Assembly (NCBI GenBank): GCA_028023455.1
Contig: JAQFVV010000049.1
Coordinates: 2,518,036 to 2,582,035 of the forward strand
Source: Epiperipatus broadwayi
Taxonomy: Eukaryota; Onychophora; Udeonychophora; Euonychophora; Peripatidae
Direction of reading: 5' to 3'
Length of the DNA stretch: 64,000 nucleotides
Shown here: piece after piece, positions 1 to 13,480 of the stretch
Numbering within the stretch: position 1 is the stretch's first letter
Layout of the letters: the number at the start of each line of letters is the position of its first letter
The notes under the pieces: generated by a model
Database searches by the model: none
The model's input: the letters and a program-made list of their open reading frames with translations, nothing else
What the model was told of the DNA's origin: nothing
Made by a program: the position numbers and the translations under genes

Positions 1-1654
1 TATCGTTACATTATATATGTATAATAGAAGTGATAATTTTCCAAGCATTAGCTGTATTAATGTAACATCCATATATTATTCATGACTTTATATAGATAAT
101 ATATTAGACAATGATATGTATATTAGAATAAAGTTCAAATCACTGAGACATTTCCACAATATTATTTGAATTGATTTAAAATTTAAATTTACATGGTAGA
201 ATTAATTTCTATTTATTTTAATAATCCTGTAAACAAATAACCCAAATATCTAAAGATTAAATTATACTGTTCTAAACAATATATAATAATTGGAGCAATA
301 AACTTCTGAATACAAGCCATATTAATTCTTCTGCAATGTGCTAGATTTAATATCTCTCTGATAAGACATTTTGTAAGCTTTTAACTTTTGATTCTAGTAT
401 AAAATTGTTATTCTATATCAGGATTCAATAAATTGAACTTGATTTGGTAAGAATATATGTTTGCAAATAAAAAAAGTATAAGAATTCACATTTGAACTAT
501 TCACGTGTAGAAAAAATTAGTTCATAATGAAAAAAGATGCTTTCATCATTGAACAGTTGGCAAAGCAGAATGACTTCAGAAAATGAATAAAATCTTTTTA
601 AATTGAAATTTGTATTTGAAATGTAAATAAAAATATTACAATTGTTTCTAATTTCTAAAATATTTCAAATTATATTCATACAGCATTTGCAATGATGGAT
701 TAAGAATTGTTTTTATAACATGGGCCAATTATGATGCCATGGTTTCTTTGCTAACATTACAATAAACGTTATTATCTTCTATTTTCAAAAAGAAAAAAAA
801 ACATATACATATAAAATAGCAGTGTAATAATATATACTTTTGATTTTTAATAATTATTACACAATTATTGTATAAAAATAATAACAAACCTTAATAAACT
901 TGGGGAAAAAACAATAAACTTTTAGCTATTCCAAAATTTATGTTAAAAGTAATCTTGCAAATGGTCTTGAAATGAATTACCAAAAATTACTTCCACCAAA
1001 GAGGTGGGAGCAGGATTAAAATACATTGACTTAGCCAGATTATACTGGTCTCTTTAGACTTTTTCTTAAACTAAAAATCTAAAATACAAAACTATGTAAC
1101 TTAACTAATTTAATAACTATGACAAAAAAAATTAGTGAAATATTTCAATAGATGGCCATCCAAATAAAATTTGAATTTAACATGATTACAGTGATTTTTT
1201 TCTATATTTCTCTGCCTAAAGGTCTTAAAGGTGATTAATGGAAGAGTTAATGCAGTGTTATTTAGTTCAAAGCAATCCACATTAGAAATGAGAAATATTA
1301 TCTTTGCCTTAATATACATCAGTGGCTAATTTTCTATCCCTATAAGATTATAGATGATAGACAAAAATGAATTATTTTTAGTTTAAAATACGAATTGCTT
1401 TGATAATAAAAAGTGTTGCAATAATACAGATTTAATTATTATTTATCATTTCCTGTCCCAATTATTACACATTATTTACCACTATATAATTTGATTTTTC
1501 TATATATAAAGGCTTATGTTCTTAAGTTTTTTTAAAAAGCTCTAGAAGTGGTTGAATTAAATTACCAACTTTTTATTTGATCCAATTAACCTTTATTCTT
1601 TATTTAATATTGATTTTTTTTTTCATTTGTATTTGTAATACAAATTTGCATACA
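1..1654. other. AT-rich non-coding DNA, no feature seen
   Basis: Only short chance ORFs, A/T runs and scattered TA-rich words. I found no SINE head, long inverted repeat or coding signature in this stretch. Confidence 0.6.
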
Positions 1655-1930
1655 TTTGTTTGTTGATTTGCATATGAAGTGATTTCTTTCTTCTCTATAA
1701 CCTAATGCTAAGTGCATTTTTAATGAAGTTCACCATAATCATAGATCTCTTAAATTAATTATTGTTACTGCTTTATTTATACTGTAATTGATATGTAATT
1801 ATAGTATAAATAAAGTGGCGGCAATAATTAATTTAAGAGAGCTATGATTACAGTGAACTTTACCGAAAGTGTATGCAGCATTTGACTATAAAGAAGAAAG
1901 AAACCATTTCATTATGCAGATGAATAAACT
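1655..1930. repeat. Foldback element, about 275 bp
   Basis: The left arm (about 1655-1795) and right arm (about 1800-1930) are imperfect reverse complements along almost their whole length, with a loop of only a few bases. Paired landmarks are the CATAATCATAGATCTCTTAA block on the left and its counterpart near 1830-1850. The outer ends pair a GATTTGCATATGAAGTG-like word with its complement near 1915. There is no ORF and no clear flanking duplication. It is probably a miniature inverted-repeat element. Confidence 0.75.
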
Positions 1931-4900
1931 TTATTTTTTTATTATGTTTTTAGAAATTTCAAATTATTCATTAGAAATATAGATTTACAAATGAAAATTA
2001 TTGTTAAGAGTATTATTTTAACTTTGCAAATATAAAAAAAGTATTTAACTGAAATACATAATAAGAGTTGTAAAGAACAATTACTTTTTTCTTATTGAAT
2101 AGTTATCACATTTCTGGGAAAAATATTAAATTTAAAAAAATCAGAATTGGTTATCTTAATTTAATAAATCAATACTAATATATTGTACTAGTATATTTTA
2201 TCTTAGTTTACAAAGCTTAAATAAATTTATTATTCAGATTACTTAAAGCTAACAAAATGTTATTTAAAATTTAAAATAATATGTATAATGAAAAAAAAAA
2301 TTATGAAAATTAATCAGCTGTGGCCAATATAAGAGTTTTATTAAAGTCAATATACAAATTGATATGTTAATGACTTGTCTTCTTTTAAAAATATTTTCAT
2401 ATAAAATCTGAATTTAATCACATTATTCTTGTAAAAAAATAAATATTAAATAAATATTTTGTGGAAAATAATCATAAATATATAAACAAAGTATAGAAAA
2501 TATATGTTTTCATATTGAAAATATAATAAAAGATTGAATACTTCTAAAGATCTCAACTGCTCTTGTTTGAAGAGAAGTAGAAACTACTAATCAGCAACTG
2601 TATGGATGGGTTGTTGCTATCTGTTGGCTCCTTTGTAAAAAAAGTTTCCTGCATGATACTACCATCTTATGTGAATTTTTAAAATTAATAAATAAATAAT
2701 ATTTTAGTCCAGCTTTTGCCATCAAATGAATAAAAAATCAGAAAATAGTAGCAAAGATAACTATAAGAGAGTGATTTATAACTAAAACGCAATGATTCTA
2801 TCATACTCTGATGAGATACTATGGAGGTCATGTGCAAGTTTAGTGTATAGTTCTAAAATTGAGAATTTAAAAGAAATTGTTTTAAAAGAGTGTCAATCAA
2901 TGGCAAACTATTAACAATAAACAAAAACTATAGCTCATTCTTAATATTCTACTACTTAGTTACTCTACCTAACACCAGGAAAAAAAACAACAACAACATA
3001 TATACATACATCTAAAAGAAATGTTCTAAGTACAGTGTCAGCATTTCTTTTATATAATTACATATTTAAGTACAACTTTTTTTTATTTATATTTGTTGAA
3101 TGATAATGTAAATTACAACTGAACTCCAATAATTAGGGATATATTTCTCTTATATATCCTCATGTTAAAAAAATTGTGCATAATTTTAAAGCTTAATGAC
3201 TTTGAATATAGTCATAATAAAACTGCACTTAAGAAGATATTTTTCAATTTTCTTACAGGTTGATCTTTTAACTCTTAACATAAGAATCATCATTAATTTG
3301 ATACCTGTTAATGTGATTTCATTATTAAATATTATCAATTGTATCTTTGAGATTTTGAACTGTTTATGCTTGGTTAAATATCTTTCTACATAAAGGTATC
3401 TTTGTTATAATAAATGTTGAATCTCTATATATTTATATTATGAATGATAGTTCAACCTTTTCACCTACTATTGCTATTTTAAATTTGTTTTAATTTATTA
3501 ATTCAAAACCAAGAGATATATAAATAAATAATGGGGAGTAAAGTTTTTAACTGGCATTTATGTGCTATTAGAATACAACGTCTAAAATTATACATACTTT
3601 TTATAAATACTTTGTATAACAATGCTTGCTGCATAAATAAATGTATACCTTGAGGAAAAATAAATATATTGTATTCCAATAGCCTAAAAAAATTAATTGA
3701 TAGTATAATCTAATAAATATAGGACTATTTGGAGTATATGACAAATTAATAGGACTAAATAATAAGTAAAAAAAAATTTAAAATTTAAATTATTTAATTA
3801 TTTGTTAAATTCTCATATAAAACTTTATAGCATCAGAATTACAAGTGTTAACAAAAAATAAACAAGTTCTCTTTACAAAGTTAGTAATAAAAATAACAAT
3901 AATTTTTTATAAATTCTAAATTCAGTTAAGATTCTTGATCAATTAACTCTTTTGATAGTGAGCTTCTACTCTTATTTGAAGGTCATAATGACACTTTCAG
4001 TTATATTTGCATCAGTTTATTTTACAATTAAATCTTTACTCTATATCATATTTTGATAATTTTTACATTATTTATTATAAATATAAGTTTACAAATGAAA
4101 AATATTCTAAAAGCTAAATATTTCTAAAAGCTAATATTTGAACTTTGCAAAGTAGAAAACTGTGTACTAAATTGAAATAAGGAATATAAATAATGACATT
4201 TTTTTTTATTCCATAGCTGTCTTTTTTTGACTGAAAAAAAAAAGAACAAATTATTTATTCGAATTCCGTTTTTAAAATTTTAAACAAATTTTTGATTAGA
4301 TATCATAAAGCAATAAAATTCTGTTTTAAAATATAAAATTGTACTGATTATTATTAAACTTGTGATTTCTGCACAGGAATTTACAAAAGAATTTCTTTTC
4401 CACAAATGAAAGCTGAAAGAGCAATGCCATCAAAATACCTTAGAATGAGCGGAAGATACGCTATTGGTCAAAAGGCCTTTAAAATGCTTTCAAAATATAA
4501 ACATTTTTGATTTTACTTTTTCCTTAAGCAATTTATGTTCAACAAGTTTGACTTACATAATGGTGATCATTATTTTAACTCAAAATCAATGATATAAACA
4601 TTAATCTTTAATATTATATTTCAGACTAAATTGGAATGGCATTTCCTGTTCCATTTTGTTTACTGAGGACTTTTCCAGATTCTTATTTTAGTAATAATCA
4701 TTTTTTCAGTACCCCCCCTGGTAATGAGTTTATTTATAAAAATAATGTATTTTAGTTTTCCCTTTTGTTGATAAATATCAGGTGTAATCAGGTTATAAAC
4801 AAAACTCTGAATTTCTTCTCTCACATATAGCAATGGGGATTTTCAATGTTGTGTTTGACAAGAAAAAAGGTAAAATATATTTTAATTTGTAAGCTGTTTT

Positions 4901-6420
4901 TATATTTCAAATATGTTTTTTGTTTATTTCAATATTTTTATTAATGAAAATAAAATATATTCAATTTTTATATGTATTAATATTTTTTACGAATTAAAAC
5001 AATCCATTGGTGATGAATATCATAAATTGAAGACACAAATATATATTTTTTATTTTCCATATAAATTACATCAGAATAAGTTTTTAAATTATTTTCTTTT
5101 TTCAAATACATTATTTTTTAACTTTTAAAATATTAATTATTGTGAAAAATATATATACATATTTTACAGATTAAATTCAAACTGAAAGCTACATAGATAC
5201 ACAATTAAAGCTAACATTTTATACTTTATCATAATTATGTTTAATCTTATGTGAAGAAGTTAATGTGGTCAAAGAACCATAACAAACAAGAAATCTATGA
5301 GCTTTTTCAGGCTAATTAGTTGTCAATCATTGTTTATATAACTGAATCAAAGTGAAAATAGAGGGCACAACTATCTAATATAGAGAAGTAATGTAATCAT
5401 GTGATTTACTTTTTTATGTGGTTTTCAACTTATATTCATACTGATTTATAACAATAAATTACTTTATTCTTTAGATAATTAGATTTGAATGTTTAAATCT
5501 ATTTATTTATTTTTTTAAAAAAGAAAAGCACTAACAATATAAAGCTTCCTACAACATTTGAATAAAAATAGCTTTTGTGAATAAATAAAGTGAAATTATC
5601 AAGTAGTTATGTTTCTTTTATTAAAGAGCTGTAAATTTATTATAATTTTTTTTTAATTAATTGAAATTTGTTTTTTTTTTTTTTTTTAAACAAAAAGGAA
5701 GAGAAGATAGGAATAATAAATGAACATAAAATATTTATAAATTCTTTTGAGAGGAATAAAAAATTATAGATAAAACAATTGTTCTACCGGTTAATGGTGT
5801 AAAAAAAACTGGTTTATTGTATTGTAGTTTATAATTTAGTTCTAAATAATAAAACACTAGAATAAATTGAGATAAGGTAACTGGAAAATCCAGAAAATTA
5901 TTAATGATGATGAGTAAGTGTTATCATTTGGTATGTTATAATACTTCTACTTTACACAAAGAACCTATACAAAATGATTATCACCATTCATTCACGTAAA
6001 CAGAATAAAAAATTGAATATTTTTTGAAAACTTAATTAATATAAATTAAATTATAAATAATGAATAGGATATTCAGTGATTTACAACAAATATTAATTAG
6101 CAAATCATTTTTTATTACTGCTAATAAAAATTACCTAATAGATATTTTAATAAAAGCTAATTCAATTTATTCAGGAACTAGCAAATAGAATTAAAATAAT
6201 GTTTAAAAAAAGTCAATATATATATAAAACAATTAACAATAATAAAACAATTGTGAAACTTCATTTTCCAACGATTTGGTATCATCATCAAATTTAATTA
6301 AAATTTGATCTACTAGTCTGAGTATTATGATTAAAAACTTGAAAACTTTTAGTTTATGATAAGTATTGTATTACCAATAGTTTTAATAAAAGGTATGGGA
6401 TATAGTAATTTTTTAATCAT
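1931..6420. other. AT-rich non-coding DNA, no gene seen
   Basis: A 4.5-kb stretch of A/T-dominated sequence with poly-A/poly-T runs (for example near 5670-5690). A weak short inverted repeat (about 3560-3580 against 3669-3690) is the only structure I noticed. ORFs here are rich in F, I, K, L, N and Y, as expected from random AT-rich DNA. Confidence 0.55.
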
Positions 6421-6427
6421 GAGATGT

Positions 6428-6560
6428 TCTGTGTGTTATGTGTAGTGGTATAATGACAGACCCCCAGGTTCAAGCTTTATGGATGAGGCCCAGTTCTATC
6501 AATTCCAAAAAACAAATTTCTTATCACCTACTTAGCAACAAAACATTTGATTATTATTAT
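6428..6560 (+). mobile_element. tRNA-derived SINE-like copy
   Basis: A TGTAGTGGTATAATGAC box-A-like motif (6441-6457) is followed at a short, tRNA-like distance by GGTTCAAGCTT at 6467-6477, which resembles a pol III box B. This fits a degenerate tRNA-headed SINE. The anticodon arm is not preserved, so it is not a functional tRNA gene. The 3' limit is a guess. Confidence 0.45.
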
Positions 6561-7548
6561 TAATATTAAGATGATAGAATCAAATACATTATGACAAAAC
6601 ACCATTGACAATCAACTGTTTATTTTGGTCATAATAAACAATTTTTCAGTTATTTCTATTAGTAAGAAAGCTAAACATACACTAATCAGATAGAATGATA
6701 AAAACATCTGTCATATTGAATACATTTTTGAAAATGTAAGCATAAAAACAATATAACAATGCATCATTACTCATTTTTATATAAAACTTTATATGGTAAG
6801 TGATTGAAAAACAAACACAGTCTTCTATTTTAAAAATAGCCCACTAATTTCAATATATATACAATAAACCACACACAGACTTCGTCTTTATAAATAGTCA
6901 AAATAAGAGTCATAGATCACATGACCCTATCTCTTAAGCTTGTAAGTTATAAACAGTGAGGATTGCCAATTCCTCAACAAGCTTTGTGATAAATGCTTAG
7001 TCAGAGCCAGCACTTAAAATATCTCTGTCAGGAACCCCCCAAATCCCTGACCATGGTTTTGTGCTTTGGAACTCCTCAGAGAGGTGCCAAGGTAGGTTCA
7101 GACACTAGATCTTTATAAATCTTGATTTATTATAATATGAAGTCTTATAAAATACAATAATATATACTCCAATGGTTTGACTATATTATTTTATTATCTT
7201 TATCAAGGAACAACTAAAAAATAGATAAAAAACAATAAATAACAAATATTTCATAAAACATATAACAAAATACAAATATCTCTTACATTGAACTTCTTCC
7301 AACACACAATCTTAACTTTTCATTACATTCGTTTCTTAAATAGTTCATATAATAAATCAATATTTATAAAAAAGTTTATATGTGGTTTGTTGTATATATA
7401 TTAATCTTAATTATATAAGAAAGTTAAATAATATATATATTTTAAATTAAACATAGCTCAATGTATAGGTAAACAAATGGGTTAAATCCCCCTCCCCCAG
7501 GCTATGACTTAAAATCACCCTAAATGTTGATATATATATATATAACAC
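6561..7548. other. AT-rich DNA with one higher-complexity patch
   Basis: Mostly simple AT-rich sequence. A patch at about 6940-7110 has higher GC and word complexity, including short C runs and repeated CTCAGAGAGG-like words. It could be an old SINE relic but has no clear A and B boxes. A TA dinucleotide tract lies near 7530-7545. Confidence 0.4.
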
Positions 7549-7842
7549 TTTTATTTAATATGGTGACTAGTGCACTAAAAATCAAAAACTAATTTTTTTA
7601 TTGAACCAAAAATTTTGAATAAAAATTGATACAGTTTACGATCAAAATAAAATCATGGGATGTCCATAAATTAAACAACCATACTATCTGTTATCAAAAT
7701 AAATACTCTATTATTGATTGAATTAGTTACTTCATAAAAACTTCATAATTATATTTAAAGTTTCATAAAACGAATAAGACTGTAATTCGATAAAAAAAAA
7801 TTTTTTTTATTTTTTAGTGCATCGGTCATTAAATTATATTAT
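7549..7842. mobile_element. MITE-like element with about 45-bp terminal inverted repeats
   Basis: The left end (about 7552-7600) contains GTGCACTAAAAATC followed by a T-rich stretch. The right end (about 7796-7840) is its imperfect reverse complement, containing TTTTTAGTGCATCGGTCA. The interior of about 200 bp has no coding potential. The layout is that of a non-autonomous DNA transposon. The arms are diverged and no target duplication is certain. Confidence 0.5.
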
Positions 7843-9414
7843 TTTTAAGCAAGTATTTGACAACTGACTTTTTGTTAAGAAATCTACCCCTATATCACTT
7901 TGGTTTTTCAAAATCATTTATCATAAACAAATTCATTCATATTCAATTTTTTTTTAAAAAAAATAATAATATAAAAAAATGTTGCTGTTATTCCAGTAGA
8001 TAGCTTTTTTTTCCATTTTTCATTCTTGTTCCCAGGAGTATTAGACAAATAGCTTTCTTATAGTTGTAATGAGGGTAAAAATCCCATGTAAGGTAAATTA
8101 ATGACAAAGTCACATATTAAACATCACTCCAAAATTACTGAACTAATTTGAATGAAGTTTGAAATGTGGCCTGCTGATACTATTATGCTGGACAATCTTG
8201 AAATATTGTATGTTCATTGATACCAAATACATGTACAAAATTTGAAGAAAGTCTGTTCAATAGCAGTAGGTTAAAAATCCATTACATTTGTCCTAAACAA
8301 ACAAACAGAAGGGGGAAGTTAAATAAAATTATTTTTAAATGTCAGAAATATTCAAATATGAATAAATACAACTATTTGTATTTGATTAATGAAAGCATTA
8401 GTATCCAAAACAATTCATGTCTATGAAATTACATATTAGTTTGAGATATATTATAAACAGGTTATACATTTTTTTTTATAGATTCATCAATCATGTGATT
8501 TAAATGTTTTTGATGCTTTAAGAGCATTCTTCAATGGCAAGAGAGAGAGATCCATATTATAAATAAAGTTGACATTTTTTTTCCTGTAAAAAATACTTTT
8601 TTAAGATTTCATGACTAATCATTAATTGAGAATGGTTTCTCTATTTGGTAATTAATGAAAAAAAAATATGGGAGACATTATGAAACACTGTCACTAAATA
8701 ATTCCACACATAGCATATATAATTAAACAAATTATTATGGAGATTAGCTATTTATTATAGAGATTAAATAAACAAAAATTCCTGTAGCTGGCAAAAAAAA
8801 ATATTCAGGAGCTTTAAAAACATAACATTTGTACTATGTTAAAGTTACTTGTTTCTAATATAAATTTTAAGAATACAGAGTTGTGGCATTATGACAGATA
8901 CAATATGCAGAGCATGACTAAAAACTGGTCATGTGACTAAATAAATAATCAATTTACATATTTTATAATTGCCTGGACAGTTTACATCTGGTAATGACTG
9001 AAATAATTCTAACAACTTTTGAGTGTTTTTTTCTCAATAAAATATTATTGTGAAATTGGCATGAATTATTACGATCACCTTTTTTTCTTGATTCAGTCAT
9101 TGTTTTGACTTAAACATCATGGTTTCAAGCTAATAAAATATTTTGTAGTACTACATTTATAGTTCTGACAATACTGTCATTTACTAAGATTATGCATCAA
9201 ATTCACACAATCTATTGTAATTAAATATTCAATTAAAGTATATTAAAAAATGGAACTCACATGAATTGACAGGTCATTTGATTTAAATATTTTTGATCCT
9301 TTATAAGAATTTTTAAAGACCAGATAAAAAGTTAATATTACTAATTGAAATACATCAATGAAGTTTAATTTTTTTTATAAAGGATTGTTTAATGTTCTTT
9401 TTTTAAGGATCTCA
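7843..9414. other. AT-rich non-coding DNA, no gene seen
   Basis: No supported gene or clear repeat. The ORF at 8217-8426 has random AT-rich composition. Words such as ATCATGTGATT near 8491 recall SINE-C tails (see 18770-19095) but are too short to call. Confidence 0.45.
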
Positions 9415-9540
9415 TTACTTAATAGTTAGCACATCTGCCTGCCTTTTCAGAATCTAAGATTTGAATCTGTTAGGATAAATCTTACATTCTGATAGTCAAT
9501 CCAACTAATCATTTAGTGTGGGTCAGAAAATATATATTTA
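9415..9540 (+). mobile_element. tRNA-derived SINE-like copy
   Basis: AATAGTTAGCACATCTGCCTG at 9421 resembles a tRNA D-arm/box A. AGATTTGAATCTG at about 9458-9470 resembles a T-arm/box B, at tRNA spacing. The following 70 bp contain an AATCCAACTAATCA tail. It is a degenerate SINE copy, not a tRNA gene. Confidence 0.45.
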
Positions 9541-10061
9541 ATTATTATTGATTAAACATTAGTGTTTCCAGATTCATCTGGATTGGTCAAATGTGTATTG
9601 ATACTCTTGACTCTAACAACAAAAATATAGCTATAATATGATACTGACATTACCAAAAATGGGAGAAGTAGGTTTATTATTTTCTTTTAAATTACAGCAT
9701 CATTATATATTGTTCAAAATAATATACTTTTGATTCCACATATAATATAAATAGACCTTGATACAAATAGTAGTTTCAGATTATATAAATATGACAAACA
9801 TATTTTTTTCAAGATCACATTTAAAAAAAATATTTGAGAGGTAAAAACTGTGGATTGATAGCATTAAGATGAAAATACAAAAAAATATTGGATAAAAAAA
9901 AGGTACAAAAAAAATAATTCAAAGAAACTGCTCACATGACAATGGCAATAATCCCATAAATCAACCTAGTATGGCTATAGGTAATCTATGGAAACCACTA
10001 ATTAACTTCACTTTTAGAAAACAAGTTGAGAAATCAGGAGGAACTTATTATTGCCTTTGAA
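9541..10061. other. AT-rich non-coding DNA, no feature seen
   Basis: No ORF, repeat or RNA signal that I can support between the flanking SINE copies. Confidence 0.5.
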
Positions 10062-10200
10062 AGGATGGCTCAGTTGGTTAGAGTGTTACTTTAAAATTCA
10101 ATATTCAAGAATCTAAAGGTTAAGATTCAACTCTCATGCTGGTCCTATCACTGAGATCAGTAACATCTGAAGAAGAGAGGAGAATAATTCCATTCAAAAT
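10062..10200 (+). mobile_element. SINE-A copy (tRNA head)
   Basis: TGGCTCAGTTGG at 10066-10077 is a near-canonical box A, and the following TTAGAG fits a D-loop. GGTTAAGATTCAACTC at 10119-10134 is box-B-like. The 3' body, with an ACATCTGAAGAAG word, matches the tail of a second copy at 43651-43775 and so defines a family. The anticodon stem is not preserved. Confidence 0.65.
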
Positions 10201-10937
10201 CAATTGTATATACTAATCTTTGTGCTATTACTAACAGTTGAATGTAGTTGGAAAATTTAATAAAGTTACATTTTTTAAAGACATTCAATATTTAATATTA
10301 GATGATGGAAATAGTCCAACATATAAACACAACTAAAATGCCATTAGCATAAACCGTCAGGCAAATATTTACATTATTGTCGATTAAAAGAGAGTGCAAT
10401 GCATTAGACATACAAATAATGGGCAATTTTTTTAAAAACTCGAATTAAACAAATATGATAAAAGATTTTCAAAAATTAAAATAATTAGATATAGGAATGA
10501 CTTCAGCTTCTATGTGAAATCCAATGATATTAAAAACATTATTCAAATTGCCATTTATAAAATTGGTAACTTATAAATAAAATAAAAATTATATATTTAA
10601 ATATTTGTTAGCTTAAAAATATTTTTAGGCCTACTTTTAATTAATAACTTCTCTATGAGTATTTTTTCATTATTAAAAAAAACTGAAAATATATTTAAAA
10701 ATTATAGTAAAAAAACATTAAAATATTAACAATATTATCAACTGAAAGTGATTTTATGCTGGAAATTGACTAAAATGAGTTAATAAATGCTTTTTCTGCA
10801 AAAAAAAAAAAAAAATCAAGAAGCAAATTGTTATTTTAAATCTGTTTTTATACTGTAGGTAAAGGAGATTTGTAATGTGATTTAGGGATTATTTGAATCA
10901 TGGATTTTATTGTAAACTGAATGAAATGTGAATTCAT
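10201..10937. other. AT-rich non-coding DNA, no feature seen
   Basis: Only A/T-rich sequence and a 15-base poly-A run near 10800. No gene or repeat is supported. Confidence 0.5.
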
Positions 10938-11175
10938 AACAATTATTGGTACTTATGTATTAGACTTACTGCTTGTGTTTGTGATAGCATGATTCCATAC
11001 CTTTTTCCAGTAACAGAGGGAAGGGTGTTTGTGACAACAGAATGCCATAGTTGTGATTTTTTAATATGGTATTCTCCTATCACAAACACTCTCCTCCTCC
11101 CACATTGAAGAAAGGTATGGCATTCTGCTGTTGCAAACACAGGCAGCAGATCTAAAATGTAAGTACCCAATTATC
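10938..11175. repeat. Foldback element, about 235 bp
   Basis: The left arm (from about 10938) and right arm (to about 11175) are imperfect reverse complements. Paired words include GGTACTTATG with its complement at 11160-11168, and a TTGTGATAGCATGATTCCATACC-like block with its counterpart around 11110-11140. The 75-codon minus ORF here (10943-11170) runs through both arms and is an artefact of the palindrome. No flanking duplication was identified. Confidence 0.7.
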
Positions 11176-11559
11176 CATTAAGACCTAATTCTTTTTATAT
11201 AGTATATAATTAACTTGTGTGTGTGTTTTGAAACTGTTAAAAGCGAAGCAATATATTATTACATCTAAAATATCATCCTCAGAAACCTTCAGGCAAAAAC
11301 AATAGTAATCACATATTGCAAAATAGAATATTCAGAATTTAAGAACTTTATAACATTTACAAGAGACAATATATTAATTGTGTATAAATTCTTTAGATTT
11401 TGCTAATTTCAAAAAAGAAAAAATTCTAAAATTAATAAAATCTAAACAAAAATATTTTAAATAATGGCATTATCTCTCATAACCTTTAAAACAGTCATTA
11501 TATCAAAATTACATAGTTTGCATAGAATAAATACTTATTAATACCAAGCAAATAATCAA
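11176..11559. other. AT-rich non-coding DNA, no feature seen
   Basis: No supported feature. Short GT and A/T runs only. Confidence 0.5.
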
Positions 11560-11912
11560 TAAACCTATATTGAATAATTTTAACAAATTTTAATAGTCAT
11601 TCTATTAGACTAAAGATTATCCAATTAATAAATAATATATCTGTAGTATAATTTTTATTTATCACTCTAACAACGTAAGGTGGGAACTGGTTTCTTTCTA
11701 CTTTTAACACCTTATGGAGAGTTGTAATCATAGACATATGACCAAAGATGCAAAAAAGATGCTATATTTAAGGTACACTTCCAGCTGAATTCACACTCTT
11801 CAATAGGTCCCGATCACAATTTATTATGTGATTTTTTTGTTATGTGAGAGGTTGTAGCTTGGGTCAACTCAAAAGTTCTGGTTCTGCCAGAAATGCACCC
11901 TGGGATTATTTT
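11560..11912 (+). repeat. HP-B family palindromic element, right arm truncated
   Basis: Sequence from about 11590 to 11825 matches the left arm of the HP-B element at 49.9-51.1 kb. Shared words are ATTAGACTAAAGATTATCCA, TTTTAACACCTTATGGAGAG and TAATCATAGACATATGA. From about 11848 the sequence turns into the start of the opposite arm (a GGGTCAACTC...CCCTGGG block), so this copy is a foldback missing most of its right arm. Boundaries are approximate. Confidence 0.6.
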
Positions 11913-12019
11913 ATCTTTTTTTTGGATGTCTTTATTTATGTGATAAAAGTGTAAATTAATTTTTATTTATTAGGATTGTAGGTTAAGATTCAATGTTTTA
12001 AAATTTATCACAATGCAAA

Positions 12020-12180
12020 GGTAGAATGATGAACGCAATAGATTAAGGTAACAATTTCCAATTAAGAAAAGCAAAAAAAAAAAAACCCCCCAAATCTCAG
12101 TTCACTCAATTGAATAGAAACTATTGTGCTCAACCTATTATTTGAGTGTTCATCCATCACATGATATTTATGTCAATGAC
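12020..12180 (+). repeat. Probable SINE-C fragment
   Basis: TGTGCTCAACCTATTATTTGAG followed by CATCACATGAT at about 12150-12162 resembles the box-B/tail region of SINE-C (compare 43345-43455). The head is not recognisable and the copy is weak. Confidence 0.3.
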
Positions 12181-12279
12181 ACTAATCTTTTTCTTTGTAA
12201 AATTCCTAAAACATATTTAATTTTTGTAAACAAAAATAGTTTTTATATATTTCATCTTTTTTTAATATTTTACACAAGA

Positions 12280-12430
12280 CTGTTGAGTTATAGTGATAGC
12301 CATTGCCTTTTATGATTTGAGTTCAAATCCAGTCTACATAAAACTTAAAAATTTTCCGGCTCCAATTGTGCTAAAAAAAATTTTCTAGTAGGTAGCCAGC
12401 CCATGGCCAACCCAGTTAACTAATCAATAT
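12280..12430 (+). mobile_element. tRNA-derived SINE-like copy
   Basis: GAGTTATAGTGATAGCCATTG (from about 12286) resembles box A, and GAGTTCAAATCCAG (12319-12332) is a good box B at tRNA spacing. The downstream body contains a GGTAGCCAGCCCATGGCC block and ends near AACTAATC, a word also seen in other SINE tails here. Confidence 0.5.
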
Positions 12431-13359
12431 TAGTCTGTAAATGGATATCTATCTAATTTTATTTAGAAGATTTAACAAGGATGGAAAACCGATTAAACTT
12501 CTAAACATCCAGCGATTAGAAAATAAGTAAAGCCTTATCTTGCCTGTTTTTCTATAGGGGGATGTTGGAAAAACCTTTGCCTCTGCTTTAGATTGTTTAA
12601 AGGCTGTTTTACTTGCTTTTGTGCTCATTGATAATGGTAGTTTGCCTTGCCATCGCGGAGTGGGGGGGGGGGCACATAAACAGAATAAATTATCTTAATA
12701 ACAAAACGGACGGCATCAAAATTCCAAGTTAATGAATTATACGAGACTTGCTTTATTTTTCTTATAATGCTAAAAAAAGATTTCATTAAAGTTAAAGCGT
12801 ATTTAATCAATCAAACTAATGATTCCATTCAACTTCAGAATTCTTATACTTATTAAACACATTAGCTATTATTAATCAAATGTTTTCAGGGGAGAATTTA
12901 CAGAATATTATATTAAAAGTTATTATTTTTTTAAACATGAATATTAGGAAGCAATTGTTTGTAGGCTCAATAAGATTTTTTTTTAAATATCTAATTAAAT
13001 GGTATTTTAAATTCTATTTATCAAAACTGAATATAAAAAAAAAATGTATTTTAAATGTCAATTTGTACAAAATAGCGAATGATTTTAAAATGTTAAAGCT
13101 ATTTGTTACTAGATGTAAATTAACGACGTTTTTTCTCTCTCTTAATTTCTTCAAAATCAAACAAATCTATTCTATTTTTACTTTAAAGCAAAAACAATAT
13201 CCTGCTTTATTTTTTCTAAGATAGCTGAAGAGAAGTATTTAACATTTAAATGAATAAATTACTTTTAAAAAATATATTTAATACTAAAAACATCGTGAAT
13301 AAATAGCATTTTAAACAGAATGCATGTTTTAGCATTATAACTATATTCTAGAATGCCGA
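12431..13359. other. AT-rich DNA with a 10-base G run and one long chance ORF
   Basis: A GC-richer patch around 12640-12720 contains a run of ten G. The 114-codon plus ORF at 12880-13224 is the longest non-repeat ORF in the window. Its product is almost entirely K, F, I, L and N with no recognisable motif, so I do not call it a gene. Confidence 0.4.
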
Positions 13360-13480
13360 CTATGGTTTAATGCAGCTATGGAGTGGAGACTCGGACCTTA
13401 AGGTCAATAACGGCAAACGTTTTCGCATCGCATGCTTCAACTTCTTATAAACTCATAAGTAATGAACCATTAGATTATTT
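13360..13480 (+). mobile_element. SINE-B copy
   Basis: The head (TGGTTTAATGCAGCTATGGAG, about 13363) resembles the box-A region of SINE-B. The tail (TTCAACTTCTTATAAACTC...ATTAGATTATTTAT) matches the tail at 37660-37730. The CG-rich middle retains several CpG-containing words, unusual for this window. Confidence 0.5.

Noticed and set aside
7020-7110. Possible exon in a GC-richer patch
   Set aside because: No sustained open frame and no splice context; more likely an old repeat.
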